Part shown: piece by piece, positions 1 through 5,279 of the stretch
Layout: each line of letters begins with the position of its first letter
Numbering within the stretch: the first letter of the stretch is position 1
Origin: an uncultured Porphyromonadaceae bacterium
GTDB taxonomy: Bacteria > Bacteroidota > Bacteroidia > Bacteroidales > Muribaculaceae
Direction of reading: 5' to 3'
Length of the DNA stretch: 5,279 nucleotides
Assembly (NCBI GenBank): GCA_947178685.1
Contig: CAMWZE010000141.1
Location: 1-5,279 of the forward strand
Translations under genes and position numbers: made by a program
The notes under the pieces: model-generated
The model's input: only the letters and a program-made list of their open reading frames with translations
What the model was told of the DNA's origin: nothing
Database searches by the model: none

Positions 1-301
1 CATAGAAAATGGCAGAGTCGACGTCCATCTGTCGATAGCTTTCCGAGAGAAGCACCCATGCTTTCCATAGCTCGTAGTCGGTTGCGCCCGAGGCACCTCC
101 TTGTTTTATCGAGTCGAGTCGCTCCTCCTTCTGCTTAAGATAATGAGAAGAGCGTGCAATGGTGGCATTGAGGCTCCGGAGAGCCTCAGGAGCATCGGCA
201 TGAGAATCATGGTGGGTGTCGGAACAAGCCGCGACGGCAAGCAGGGCGATTGTCGTCATTACGGCGTAGAGGCGTGTAAGGAGATGTTTCAAAGATGTCA
301 T
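1..301 (-). CDS. N-terminal part of a DUF6377-like lipoprotein (TPR-type membrane regulator), cut by the window edge
   Basis: Reading leftwards from an ATG at 301-299, the frame stays open for 100 codons to the edge. The protein starts MTSLKHLL, has a hydrophobic stretch at about residues 11-25, and a lipobox V-A-A-C with Cys26 as the likely lipidated residue, so it is probably exported and membrane anchored. The mature part contains an amphipathic helix with a KQKEERLDSIK motif (about residues 56-66), then a YELWKAW..LSESYRQMDVDSA segment (76-97). From memory, this order matches the start of Bacteroidetes DUF6377 proteins: a 'KE.RID.LK' helix, then TPR-like helices with 'Y....SY..DSA.YY'. 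Those proteins usually run to 500-550 residues, with a later membrane helix and a DNA-binding end, which would lie outside the window. The family call rests only on this N-terminus. It is divergently transcribed from the M16 peptidase gene. Start choice: first Met ahead of the signal peptide; no good Shine-Dalgarno, as is usual in this phylum. Confidence 0.72.
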   Translation of the reverse strand, partial: MTSLKHLLTRLYAVMTTIALLAVAACSDTHHDSHADAPEALRSLNATIARSSHYLKQKEERLDSIKQGGASGATDYELWKAWVLLSESYRQMDVDSAIFY

Positions 302-380
302 TTTCAAGGTAAGTTGGAACAATGGCCGTGGAAGCTGACTGCCTGTAGAGTGAAGAGCACGTAACACAGGGAGCTGACGG

Positions 381-412
381 TGTGCAAAATTAAAGAAAAA
401 ATATTAAATTTG
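381..412 (+). promoter_or_regulatory. Bacteroidetes-type promoter for the M16 peptidase-dusB operon
   Basis: TAAATTTG (405-412) matches the -7 consensus TAnnTTTG exactly. TGTG (381-384) lies 20 nt upstream, with three of four bases of the -33 element TTTG. Transcription would start near 417-419, giving a leader of about 78 nt before the ATG at 497. It overlaps the leftward promoter almost completely, so the two should compete or be controlled together. Confidence 0.6.
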
Positions 413-416
413 CACA
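385..416 (-). promoter_or_regulatory. Bacteroidetes-type promoter for the leftward lipoprotein gene
   Basis: On the minus strand, TAATTTTG (392-385) matches the Bacteroidetes -7 consensus TAnnTTTG exactly. TGTG (416-413) lies 20 nt upstream and matches three of four bases of the -33 element TTTG. Transcription would start near 378-380, leaving a leader of roughly 78 nt before the ATG at 301. Predicted from consensus only. Confidence 0.6.
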
Positions 417-439
417 TTCTTTATGTAAAATCGTAAGTC

Positions 440-458
440 ATAGTCCGGAAGGGGCTAT
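440..458 (+). other. Small GNRA-loop hairpin in the leader of the M16 peptidase mRNA
   Basis: In RNA form, AUAGUCC (440-446) pairs with GGG and CUAU (451-453, 455-458) around a GGAA tetraloop (447-450), with one G·U pair and one bulged G. It sits about 40 nt before the start codon. No U-run follows, so it does not look like an intrinsic terminator. It could stabilise the transcript or be chance. Confidence 0.3.
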
Positions 459-496
459 AGACCATTATTGATAAAGGAAAGGTAACAGGAAAACCG

Positions 497-1720
497 ATGA
501 ATAAACCGTATATTATACATACGCTTCCCAACGGACTGAGGGTAGTGGCCCGAAAGACCGACGGACTGGTGAGCTATATAGGTGTTGTGGTCAATGCCGG
601 TAGCCGTGATGAAGGCCACGCGGAATATGGGCTGGCACATTTTGTGGAACACACCATATTTAAAGGCACCGACAAGCGTAGGGGTTGGCAGATATCAAGC
701 CGTATGGAGGCTGTGGGCGGAGAGCTCAACGCTTATACATCAAAAGAGGAAACGATGGTATATACCAACGCTCCCGCCGGATATGAGGAGAGGAGTATAG
801 AACTGCTTGCCGACCTTATAGCGTGCAGCCGTTTCCCGGCAGATGATGTGGAAAGGGAGAAAGAGGTGGTAGTGGAGGAGATACACAGCTATCTTGACAG
901 TCCGTCAGAGTCGGTATACGATGAATTCGAGGAACTGGCTTATGCCGGATGCGGGTTGGCCCACAACATACTTGGATCTGCTGAGAGCGTAAGGAGTCTT
1001 GACGGTTCAGCCTGCCGGGGATTTCTCGACAAATTTTATACGCCCGGGGAGATGGTTGTGTATTGCTGTACCCCTCAGGAGCCGGAAAAGCTATGCCGGC
1101 TTGTGGAGAGATATTTCGGAGGGTTGCATTTCCCGGGTGTCATGAGAGACAGGCTCGCTCCCCCTGCGATGAAAGGGTTTGATGAGAGACGGGATAAAGG
1201 GAATTATCAGGCCAATACGATTTACGGCGTGAGGGTGTTCGGACGCCGGGATCCCAGACGGTTTGCGCTTTTCATGCTCAACAACTATCTGGGCGGTCCT
1301 TGTCTGAACTCGCGTTTTAACCGCGAACTGCGCGAGAAAAGAGGATATGTGTATACGGTAGACAGCAGCGTGGGCCTGATGTCAGACACGGGGCTCTGGA
1401 TGGTGTATTTCGGTTGTGATCCGAAGAATGTGGATAAATGCCGGGAGATAATAGGACGTGAGATAGACCGTCTGGCACAGAGCCGTCTTTCCGATTCTGC
1501 ATTTGAGAAGATCAGAAGGCAATACTGCGGACAGCTCCTTGTAAGTTCCGACCATCGGGAGAACCGCGCTATGAGCCTTGCCAAGAGTCTGCTTTACTAT
1601 GGGGAGATACACGACATCTCCACAACTACCAGCCACATAAACGAAGTGACACCCGAAGAGCTCCGGGATATGGCCCAGCTTATCGCAGGAAGCGAGAAGG
1701 GGATATTGACATTGATTTAG
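497..1720 (+). CDS. M16 family zinc peptidase (insulinase/processing-peptidase type)
   Basis: A 407-residue zinc metallopeptidase, the usual size of two-domain M16B enzymes, which work as dimers enclosing short or unfolded peptides. The inverted zinc motif HxxEH is intact as H48-F-V-E51-H52, followed by the typical 'T.FKGT' (53-58). The third ligand is most likely E128 in VVVEEIHSY, 76 residues after H52, as in the family. The helper motif GGELNAYTSKE.T (74-86) is present. The second domain carries the substrate-binding Arg/Tyr segment NRELREKRGYVYT (275-287). There is no signal peptide, so it is probably cytoplasmic; the natural substrate cannot be read from the sequence. The start is the first Met ahead of the conserved LPNGLRVV strand, with AGGA 6 nt upstream. 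dusB begins 7 nt after the stop, which suggests co-transcription from the promoter at 381-412. Confidence 0.95.
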   Translation: MNKPYIIHTLPNGLRVVARKTDGLVSYIGVVVNAGSRDEGHAEYGLAHFVEHTIFKGTDKRRGWQISSRMEAVGGELNAYTSKEETMVYTNAPAGYEERSIELLADLIACSRFPADDVEREKEVVVEEIHSYLDSPSESVYDEFEELAYAGCGLAHNILGSAESVRSLDGSACRGFLDKFYTPGEMVVYCCTPQEPEKLCRLVERYFGGLHFPGVMRDRLAPPAMKGFDERRDKGNYQANTIYGVRVFGRRDPRRFALFMLNNYLGGPCLNSRFNRELREKRGYVYTVDSSVGLMSDTGLWMVYFGCDPKNVDKCREIIGREIDRLAQSRLSDSAFEKIRRQYCGQLLVSSDHRENRAMSLAKSLLYYGEIHDISTTTSHINEVTPEELRDMAQLIAGSEKGILTLI

Positions 1721-1727
1721 AAGAGAT

Positions 1728-2711
1728 ATGAAAATAGGTAATATAGATTTAGGGGATCGTCCGGTGATGCTCGCTCCTATGGAGGATGTGACTGATCCCT
1801 CCTTCCGCCTCATATGCAGAGAGCAAGGGGCGAGAATGGTGTATACGGAATTTGTGTCGGCCGAGGCGCTGGTGCGCAATATAGCGTCGACAGCTCGTAA
1901 GCTTACCATCGACGACCGTGAGCGCCCGGTGGCCATACAGATCTATGGGCGAGATCCGGAAGCTATGGTAGATGCCGCCAAGATGGTGGAGGAGGCAGGA
2001 CCATCGCTTATCGACATTAATTTCGGCTGTCCGGTTAAGAAGGTAGCCGGGAAGGGTGCCGGAGCCGGGATGCTGAGAGATATTCCGAAAATGCTATCCA
2101 TCACCGAGGCTGTGGTCAAGGCGGTAAATCTGCCGGTTACAGTAAAGACCCGTCTTGGCTGGGACTGTGAGAACAAGATTATAACCGACTTGGGACCACG
2201 GCTTCAAGATTGTGGTATAAAAGCCCTCACCGTGCATGGTCGCACGCGCTCGCAGATGTATACGGGACAGGCCGACTGGAGCCTTATCGGCGAGCTGAAG
2301 GCCGATCCGCGTATGGAGATTCCCGTGATAGGAAACGGTGATATCACCACGCCTGAGGGAGCCAAGGAGGCGTTCGAGAAATATGGTGTCGACGGCATCA
2401 TGATAGGCCGTGGGTCCATAGGTGCCCCATGGATATTCAGAGAGGTGGATAGCTATATTCGCAACGGAGAGGCCGAACGTCCTACGGAGGCGGAGAAATT
2501 CGCGTTGCTGAGGAGGCAGATAAGCGAGAGCATCCAAAGAATAGATGAATACCGGGGCATATTGCATATCAGGCGTCATCTGGCAGCCACACCGCTTTTC
2601 AAGGGGCTTCCTGATTTCCGCCAGACCCGCATCCGTCTTCTCCGTGCCGAAACGGCCGAGGAATTAGAGACTATTCTTTGCGAAATTGAGGACAAATTTT
2701 TCCACATGTAA
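1728..2711 (+). CDS. dusB: tRNA-dihydrouridine synthase (DusB-like)
   Basis: A flavoprotein that reduces uridines in the D-loop of tRNA to dihydrouridine, using FMN and NADPH. The 327 residues form a TIM barrel with the family's signatures in order: FMN-binding LAPMEDVTDPSFR (15-27; other phyla more often have 'APMAGVTD'), DINFGCPVKKV (97-106) with catalytic Cys101, VKTRLGW with Lys140, TVHGRTR with His170, and the phosphate-binding segments IGNGD (201-205) and GIMIGRGSIGAPWIF (223-237). A helical C-terminal tRNA-binding domain follows (about 245-325) with the usual 'RRHL......KGLP..R..R' pattern. All key residues are intact. The length fits the DusB group; assignment to DusB over DusA/DusC is by overall resemblance. 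It lies 7 nt behind the M16 gene without a promoter of its own, and only a weak purine stretch (AAGAGA) precedes the ATG, so it is probably read from the M16 transcript. Confidence 0.95.
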   Translation: MKIGNIDLGDRPVMLAPMEDVTDPSFRLICREQGARMVYTEFVSAEALVRNIASTARKLTIDDRERPVAIQIYGRDPEAMVDAAKMVEEAGPSLIDINFGCPVKKVAGKGAGAGMLRDIPKMLSITEAVVKAVNLPVTVKTRLGWDCENKIITDLGPRLQDCGIKALTVHGRTRSQMYTGQADWSLIGELKADPRMEIPVIGNGDITTPEGAKEAFEKYGVDGIMIGRGSIGAPWIFREVDSYIRNGEAERPTEAEKFALLRRQISESIQRIDEYRGILHIRRHLAATPLFKGLPDFRQTRIRLLRAETAEELETILCEIEDKFFHM

Positions 2712-2737
2712 ACAAATATGTTTTACTGTTTTCGGCG

Positions 2738-2779
2738 TTATAGCTAAGTATATTCATCAGAATGAATGTGTGGCTATAA
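2738..2779 (+). other. 42-nt imperfect hairpin after dusB
   Basis: The outer arms TTATAGC (2738-2744) and GCTATAA (2773-2779) are perfectly complementary, as are the inner arms ATTCAT (2752-2757) and ATGAAT (2762-2767) around a CAGA loop. The middle pairs mostly by A-U and G·U, with an AA bulge at 2746-2747. It begins 27 nt after the dusB stop. It could weakly end the upstream transcript or protect its 3' end, but no U-run follows on the plus strand. Confidence 0.5.
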
Positions 2780-2814
2780 ATGGTATGTAGAGACTCAGGC
2801 GAAGGTAATCGTTA

Positions 2815-2841
2815 TTGAGACTTGAAGACCGTTATAATTTG
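2815..2841 (+). promoter_or_regulatory. Weak promoter candidate before the DUF2807 gene
   Basis: TATAATTTG (2833-2841) is the best -7-like sequence in the 174-nt gap: it contains TTTG preceded by TA, but the internal spacing is one base off the TAnnTTTG consensus. TTG at 2815-2817 might serve as the -33 box, although the 15-17 nt spacing is short. Transcription would start near 2848, about 38 nt before the ATG. The gap and the hairpin before it argue for a separate promoter somewhere here; the exact site is uncertain. Confidence 0.3.
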
Positions 2842-2885
2842 ATCGAGATGACCAATAATCCGGAAATTAAAAACGCAAAAAAATT

Positions 2886-3638
2886 ATGAAAAAGATTCTG
2901 CTGGCATTGCTTCTCCTTGCCTTGGCTCCCTCGCTGAGGGCGCAGCTCGTGCAACAGTATAAGATAGAGGTGGGGCAGTTTGACAAACTTAAGATCAGTG
3001 ACAATGTGAACGTGGTGTATCGGTGTGTGCCGGATTCCAGCGGATGGGCACAGTATAGCGGAGCCAAAGAGTTTGCCGATGCTTTTATCCTCACCCCCAA
3101 GAACGGCACGTTGCGAGTGCAGGTGTCGACAGAGGATGTAGGCAATCCCGATCTGCCGGTTCTGTATGTGTATTCAGATTTCCTGACGTCGGTTGAGAAC
3201 TCATCCAACTTCACGCTCATGGTAGAGAATCCGGCCCCTTGTGCCGTGTTTAATGCCCGCGAGGTAGGCAATGGAAAAATCGTGGTGGAGGGTCTAAAGG
3301 CCAATACGGTCAAGGCTTCCGTAGCCACAGGAAACGGCACTGTGTCGGTGGCCGGCAGCTGCAGGGATGCCATTTATCAGATGGTAGGCACCGGCGTCAT
3401 CGCGGCCGACCGGATGGAGGCGCAGAATGTGCAGTGCAAGATATTGGGTAGCGGCAATATAGGCTGCTGGGCGGTAGAGAAGCTTACGAGCAAAGGTATA
3501 GGCTCGACAAAGATATACTATAAGGGCGACCCGGTGATAAAGAAGTCCGGAGGTGGCACACTCTATCCTTTGCCTGAAGGAGAGGAAGGGATTTATGTGA
3601 CGACTCCGGAAGAAGACACCCCCGAAGAAAAGGAATGA
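2886..3638 (+). CDS. Secreted DUF2807 (GIN-domain) protein
   Basis: A 250-residue exported protein. Residues 1-19 are a clear Sec signal peptide (MKK, a leucine-rich core, then S-L-R-A before Gln20); no lipobox Cys, so cleavage by signal peptidase I to the periplasm or outside is expected. The mature part is rich in beta-strand and glycine turns in the style of the putative auto-transporter adhesin head GIN domain. It has an opening strand 'FDKLKISDNVNVVY' (32-45), a SDFLTSVENSSNFT segment (97-110), then repeated short turns GNG (149-151), GTG (168-170), GSGN (188-191), GIG (204-206) and GGG (222-224), each followed by a strand, as in a right-handed beta-helix. It ends in an acidic tail (PEEDTPEEKE). 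Five cysteines in the mature chain are unusual for a small exported protein. Function is unknown; the family is common in Bacteroidetes. Its TGA overlaps the next start codon, linking it to the flippase gene. Confidence 0.85.
   Translation: MKKILLALLLLALAPSLRAQLVQQYKIEVGQFDKLKISDNVNVVYRCVPDSSGWAQYSGAKEFADAFILTPKNGTLRVQVSTEDVGNPDLPVLYVYSDFLTSVENSSNFTLMVENPAPCAVFNAREVGNGKIVVEGLKANTVKASVATGNGTVSVAGSCRDAIYQMVGTGVIAADRMEAQNVQCKILGSGNIGCWAVEKLTSKGIGSTKIYYKGDPVIKKSGGGTLYPLPEGEEGIYVTTPEEDTPEEKE
3635..3638 (+). other. ATGA stop/start overlap coupling the GIN protein and flippase genes
   Basis: ATG (3635-3637) of the flippase and TGA (3636-3638) of the GIN gene share two bases. AAAAGGA ends directly at the ATG, too close to act as a normal Shine-Dalgarno, so translation of the flippase probably relies on ribosomes finishing the upstream gene. 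The next in-frame Met is residue 127, inside the membrane core, so this start is the only reasonable one. Confidence 0.85.
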
Positions 3639-5257
3639 CCGACAATACAGATAAAGAGGCGTCGTTGAAATTAAAGACGGCGCGAACACTTAAATGGAAT
3701 ACAATAGACCGACTGGCCTCGCAGGTGCTCTACGGGGTTGTCGGAGTTGTGCTTGCAAATGTGCTCTCACAGGAGGACTTCGGTCTTGTGGGGGCACTTC
3801 TGGTGTTTCAGGCTTTCGCCATAATCTTCGCCGACAGCGGGTTTGGGGCGGCTTTACTCCAGCAGAAGAATCCCACGGAAGAGGATTACTCTACAGTGTT
3901 TTGGTTTAATCTTGCCGTAAGCGTAGGCATCTACGTGGTGTTGTGGTTCGGAGCTCCGGTAATAGCTGATATCTTTCAAGGCGACCGCAGACTTATCCCC
4001 TTGTCGAAGGTGATGTTTCTCACGTTTGTGCTGAATGCGTTGGCAATAGTGCAGATTAATCGGCTGATGAAGCGGATGGATGTCAAGATGATCGCGGTGT
4101 CGAACCTTGCGGGTCAGATTGCAGGAGGGATTGTAGGCGTAGCGTTGGCATTGAGCGGCTACGGAGCGTGGGCCCTTGTATGGCAGTCTGTGGTAATGGC
4201 AGGAGTGAAGACCGGGATACTGTGGATTACGGGTAAATGGCGACCGAAGAGAGGATGGAGTGAGGCATCTTTCAAAAAGATATGGCGGATAGGGTTCAGT
4301 GTGTTTTCCTCGACATTATTGAACACCGTTTTTCTGAACATCTACTCATTTGTGATAGGTTCGGCCTATTCTTTACGATCGTTGGGTGTATATACCCAGG
4401 CCGACAAGTGGAGCAAGATGGGGAGTGCGTCGTTGTCGCAGGTATTGACGGCAAGTTTTGTACCGGTTTTGTCGAAGGTGCAGGACAGCGAGGATGACTA
4501 TAGACGTTATGTGAAGCGGATCAATCGTTTTACCGGTTTCATTCTTTTCCCATTTATGATCGGTCTGGCGGCAGTTGGCACGAATCTTTTCCATATGCTA
4601 TTCGGCACAGCATGGGATGCCGCCATCATCATGTTTCAGATATTGGTGATACGCGGCATTTTTGTGGTGCTTGTTTCGCTCTACAGTAACTATATGCTCG
4701 CGAAAGGCTTCGGCAAGCGGTTGTTCATGATAGAGGTGATAAAGGATGGAGCGATTGCATTGGCTATATTGGCGACGATGTTTGAGGGGAGTGTGGATTT
4801 ACTTGTGTGGGGCCAGCTGTGGGCCTCTGTGGTGGCCTGGGTAATAATAGTGGTTATTACATCGCGAGCCATAGGTTATAAGGTGCGAGAGATGGTGAGA
4901 GACCTGGTTCCGTTTCTTGCAGTAGCCTTGGTGATGTGGGGAGTCTGCTTCGGAGTGGAAGTGGTAGGGGAGAGGTTGATTGGATCGACTTCGTTTGTGA
5001 ACTCTAAGGTCACGTCTATGACGGAGGATACAGAGGGTCTGTCGGTATGCGGTGATGCCTGTGAAGTCGGAGAAGTCGGAGGTGTCCGAGGTGTCCGAGA
5101 AGTCGGAAGTGTCGGTGAAGTCGAAGAAATCGGTGAGGTTGGTGACCTTGCTGGCGTTGGTGAGGTCAGAAGCCTTGGTGAAGTCGATAGCGTCCGAGTC
5201 GTTGGTGAGGTCACAGGGCTTGGTGGAGTAGATGTCGTTGGAGACGGTGGAGAATAA
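3635..5257 (+). CDS. Polysaccharide/O-antigen flippase-like membrane protein (MOP superfamily, PST/WzxC type) with a repeat-encoded tail
   Basis: An inner-membrane protein expected to flip lipid-linked glycan units across the membrane for capsule, O-antigen or exopolysaccharide. The start (KLKTARTLKWNTIDRLASQ, 12-30) and the LSQEDFGLVG (44-53), DSGFGAALLQQ (67-77) and GVYTQADKW (251-259) motifs are typical of Bacteroidetes 'lipopolysaccharide biosynthesis protein' members. I count about 13 hydrophobic segments: roughly 26-43, 50-70, 88-107, 122-141, 152-173, 177-198, 218-240, 264-283, 299-319, 329-350, 366-384, 388-409 and 424-443. The family normally has a fourteenth helix and ends at about 480-510 residues. 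Here residues 446-540 are not hydrophobic; from residue 477 they consist of 3-residue repeats (E-V-G, G-V-R and variants) encoded by a 9-bp tandem array. The C-terminus may thus be truncated and extended by repeat DNA, and full activity is uncertain. No glycosyltransferase genes lie beside it in the window, so its glycan is unknown. Confidence 0.85.
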   Translation: MTDNTDKEASLKLKTARTLKWNTIDRLASQVLYGVVGVVLANVLSQEDFGLVGALLVFQAFAIIFADSGFGAALLQQKNPTEEDYSTVFWFNLAVSVGIYVVLWFGAPVIADIFQGDRRLIPLSKVMFLTFVLNALAIVQINRLMKRMDVKMIAVSNLAGQIAGGIVGVALALSGYGAWALVWQSVVMAGVKTGILWITGKWRPKRGWSEASFKKIWRIGFSVFSSTLLNTVFLNIYSFVIGSAYSLRSLGVYTQADKWSKMGSASLSQVLTASFVPVLSKVQDSEDDYRRYVKRINRFTGFILFPFMIGLAAVGTNLFHMLFGTAWDAAIIMFQILVIRGIFVVLVSLYSNYMLAKGFGKRLFMIEVIKDGAIALAILATMFEGSVDLLVWGQLWASVVAWVIIVVITSRAIGYKVREMVRDLVPFLAVALVMWGVCFGVEVVGERLIGSTSFVNSKVTSMTEDTEGLSVCGDACEVGEVGGVRGVREVGSVGEVEEIGEVGDLAGVGEVRSLGEVDSVRVVGEVTGLGGVDVVGDGGE

Positions 5258-5279
5258 CAAGACGTAGATGTAGTTGGTG
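5063..5279. repeat. Degenerate 9-bp tandem repeat (minisatellite) at the 3' end of the flippase gene
   Basis: In steps of nine from 5063 the units read GAAGTCGGA, GAAGTCGGA, GGTGTCCGA, GGTGTCCGA, GAAGTCGGA, AGTGTCGGT, GAAGTCGAA, GAAATCGGT, GAGGTTGGT and so on, staying in phase to the right edge (24 units, the last ones strongly diverged). A 16-base stretch at 5228-5243 recurs at 5264-5279 with two mismatches, 36 nt (four units) away. Because the unit is a multiple of three, it encodes 3-residue repeats in each open frame: E/G-V-G/R on the plus strand, S/T-D-F/T on the minus strand. The array runs through the flippase stop codon (5255-5257) and probably beyond the window. Confidence 0.85.

Larger units (their letters stand above)
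381..416. repeat. Inverted repeat spanning the divergent promoters
   Basis: The arms TGTGCAAA (381-388) and TTTGCACA (409-416) are perfect inverted copies separated by 20 nt of AT-rich DNA; extending each arm to 10 bases adds one mismatch. Each arm carries the -33 box of one promoter and the end of the -7 box of the other. The symmetry could simply follow from the two promoters, or it could be the binding site of a dimeric regulator. Confidence 0.7.

Noticed and set aside
101..364. Plus-strand open frame of 87 codons at the left end
   Set aside because: It lies antisense to the lipoprotein gene, which has a clear signal peptide and lipobox. The plus frame shows no recognisable motif and runs into the AT-rich promoter region.
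1382..1936. Minus-strand open frame of 184 codons across the M16-dusB junction
   Set aside because: It is antisense to two genes with intact catalytic motifs, crosses their boundary, and its translation shows no domain-like pattern.
2094..2579. Minus-strand open frame of 161 codons inside dusB
   Set aside because: It is fully covered by conserved dusB sequence on the other strand and has no promoter or recognisable motif.
2708..2727. AT-rich inverted repeat GTAAACA / TGTTTTAC overlapping the dusB stop
   Set aside because: The stem is only about 7 bp, almost all A-T and with a bulge, too weak to call a terminator.
2867..3373. Minus-strand open frame of 168 codons opposite the GIN gene
   Set aside because: The plus strand has a signal peptide and family motifs here; the minus translation is Ser/Thr-rich shadow sequence.
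4876..5214. Minus-strand Thr/Ser/Pro-rich open frame of 112 codons
   Set aside because: It is another frame of the 9-bp array; period-3 repeats keep several frames open without implying a gene.
5063..5279. Possible CRISPR array because of the regular repeats
   Set aside because: The units are 9 bp, directly adjacent and degenerate, with no spacers and no cas genes.

Overview
The window looks like chromosomal DNA from a gut-type Bacteroidales. The evidence is Bacteroidetes-style promoters (-7 box TAnnTTTG), weak or absent Shine-Dalgarno sites, frequent AUA codons, and protein families typical of that order (a DUF6377-like lipoprotein, a DUF2807/GIN secreted protein, a PST-type flippase). A Muribaculaceae-like host is my guess; the sequence does not prove it.

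Layout from left to right. Positions 1-301 (minus strand) hold the first 100 codons of a lipoprotein that resembles DUF6377/TPR membrane regulators; it runs off the left edge. Positions 302-496 are a divergent intergenic region. At 381-416 it carries an inverted repeat whose two arms read as overlapping, mirror-image Bacteroidetes promoters, one for each direction, each about 80 nt from its start codon. Positions 497-1720 encode an intact M16 zinc peptidase, followed after 7 nt by dusB (1728-2711), a tRNA-dihydrouridine synthase; the two very likely share a transcript. The 174-nt gap at 2712-2885 contains a 42-nt imperfect hairpin (2738-2779) and a weak promoter candidate (about 2833). Positions 2886-3638 encode a secreted DUF2807 (GIN) protein. 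Its stop codon overlaps the start of a MATE/MOP-superfamily polysaccharide flippase (3635-5257) in an ATGA junction.

The most unusual part is the 3' end of the flippase gene. From 5063 to the right edge the DNA is a degenerate 9-bp tandem array (best units GAAGTCGGA). It replaces the expected fourteenth transmembrane helix with an acidic, glycine/valine-rich tail of 3-residue repeats. The array continues past the flippase stop codon and leaves more than one frame open on both strands.

Functionally the window mixes housekeeping (dusB, the M16 peptidase) with envelope functions (lipoprotein regulator, secreted GIN protein, glycan flippase). I see no RNA genes, CRISPR arrays, insertion sequences or phage genes. 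I do not see a clearly new multi-gene system. The best candidates for novelty are the mirror-image divergent promoter and the minisatellite-encoded flippase tail.
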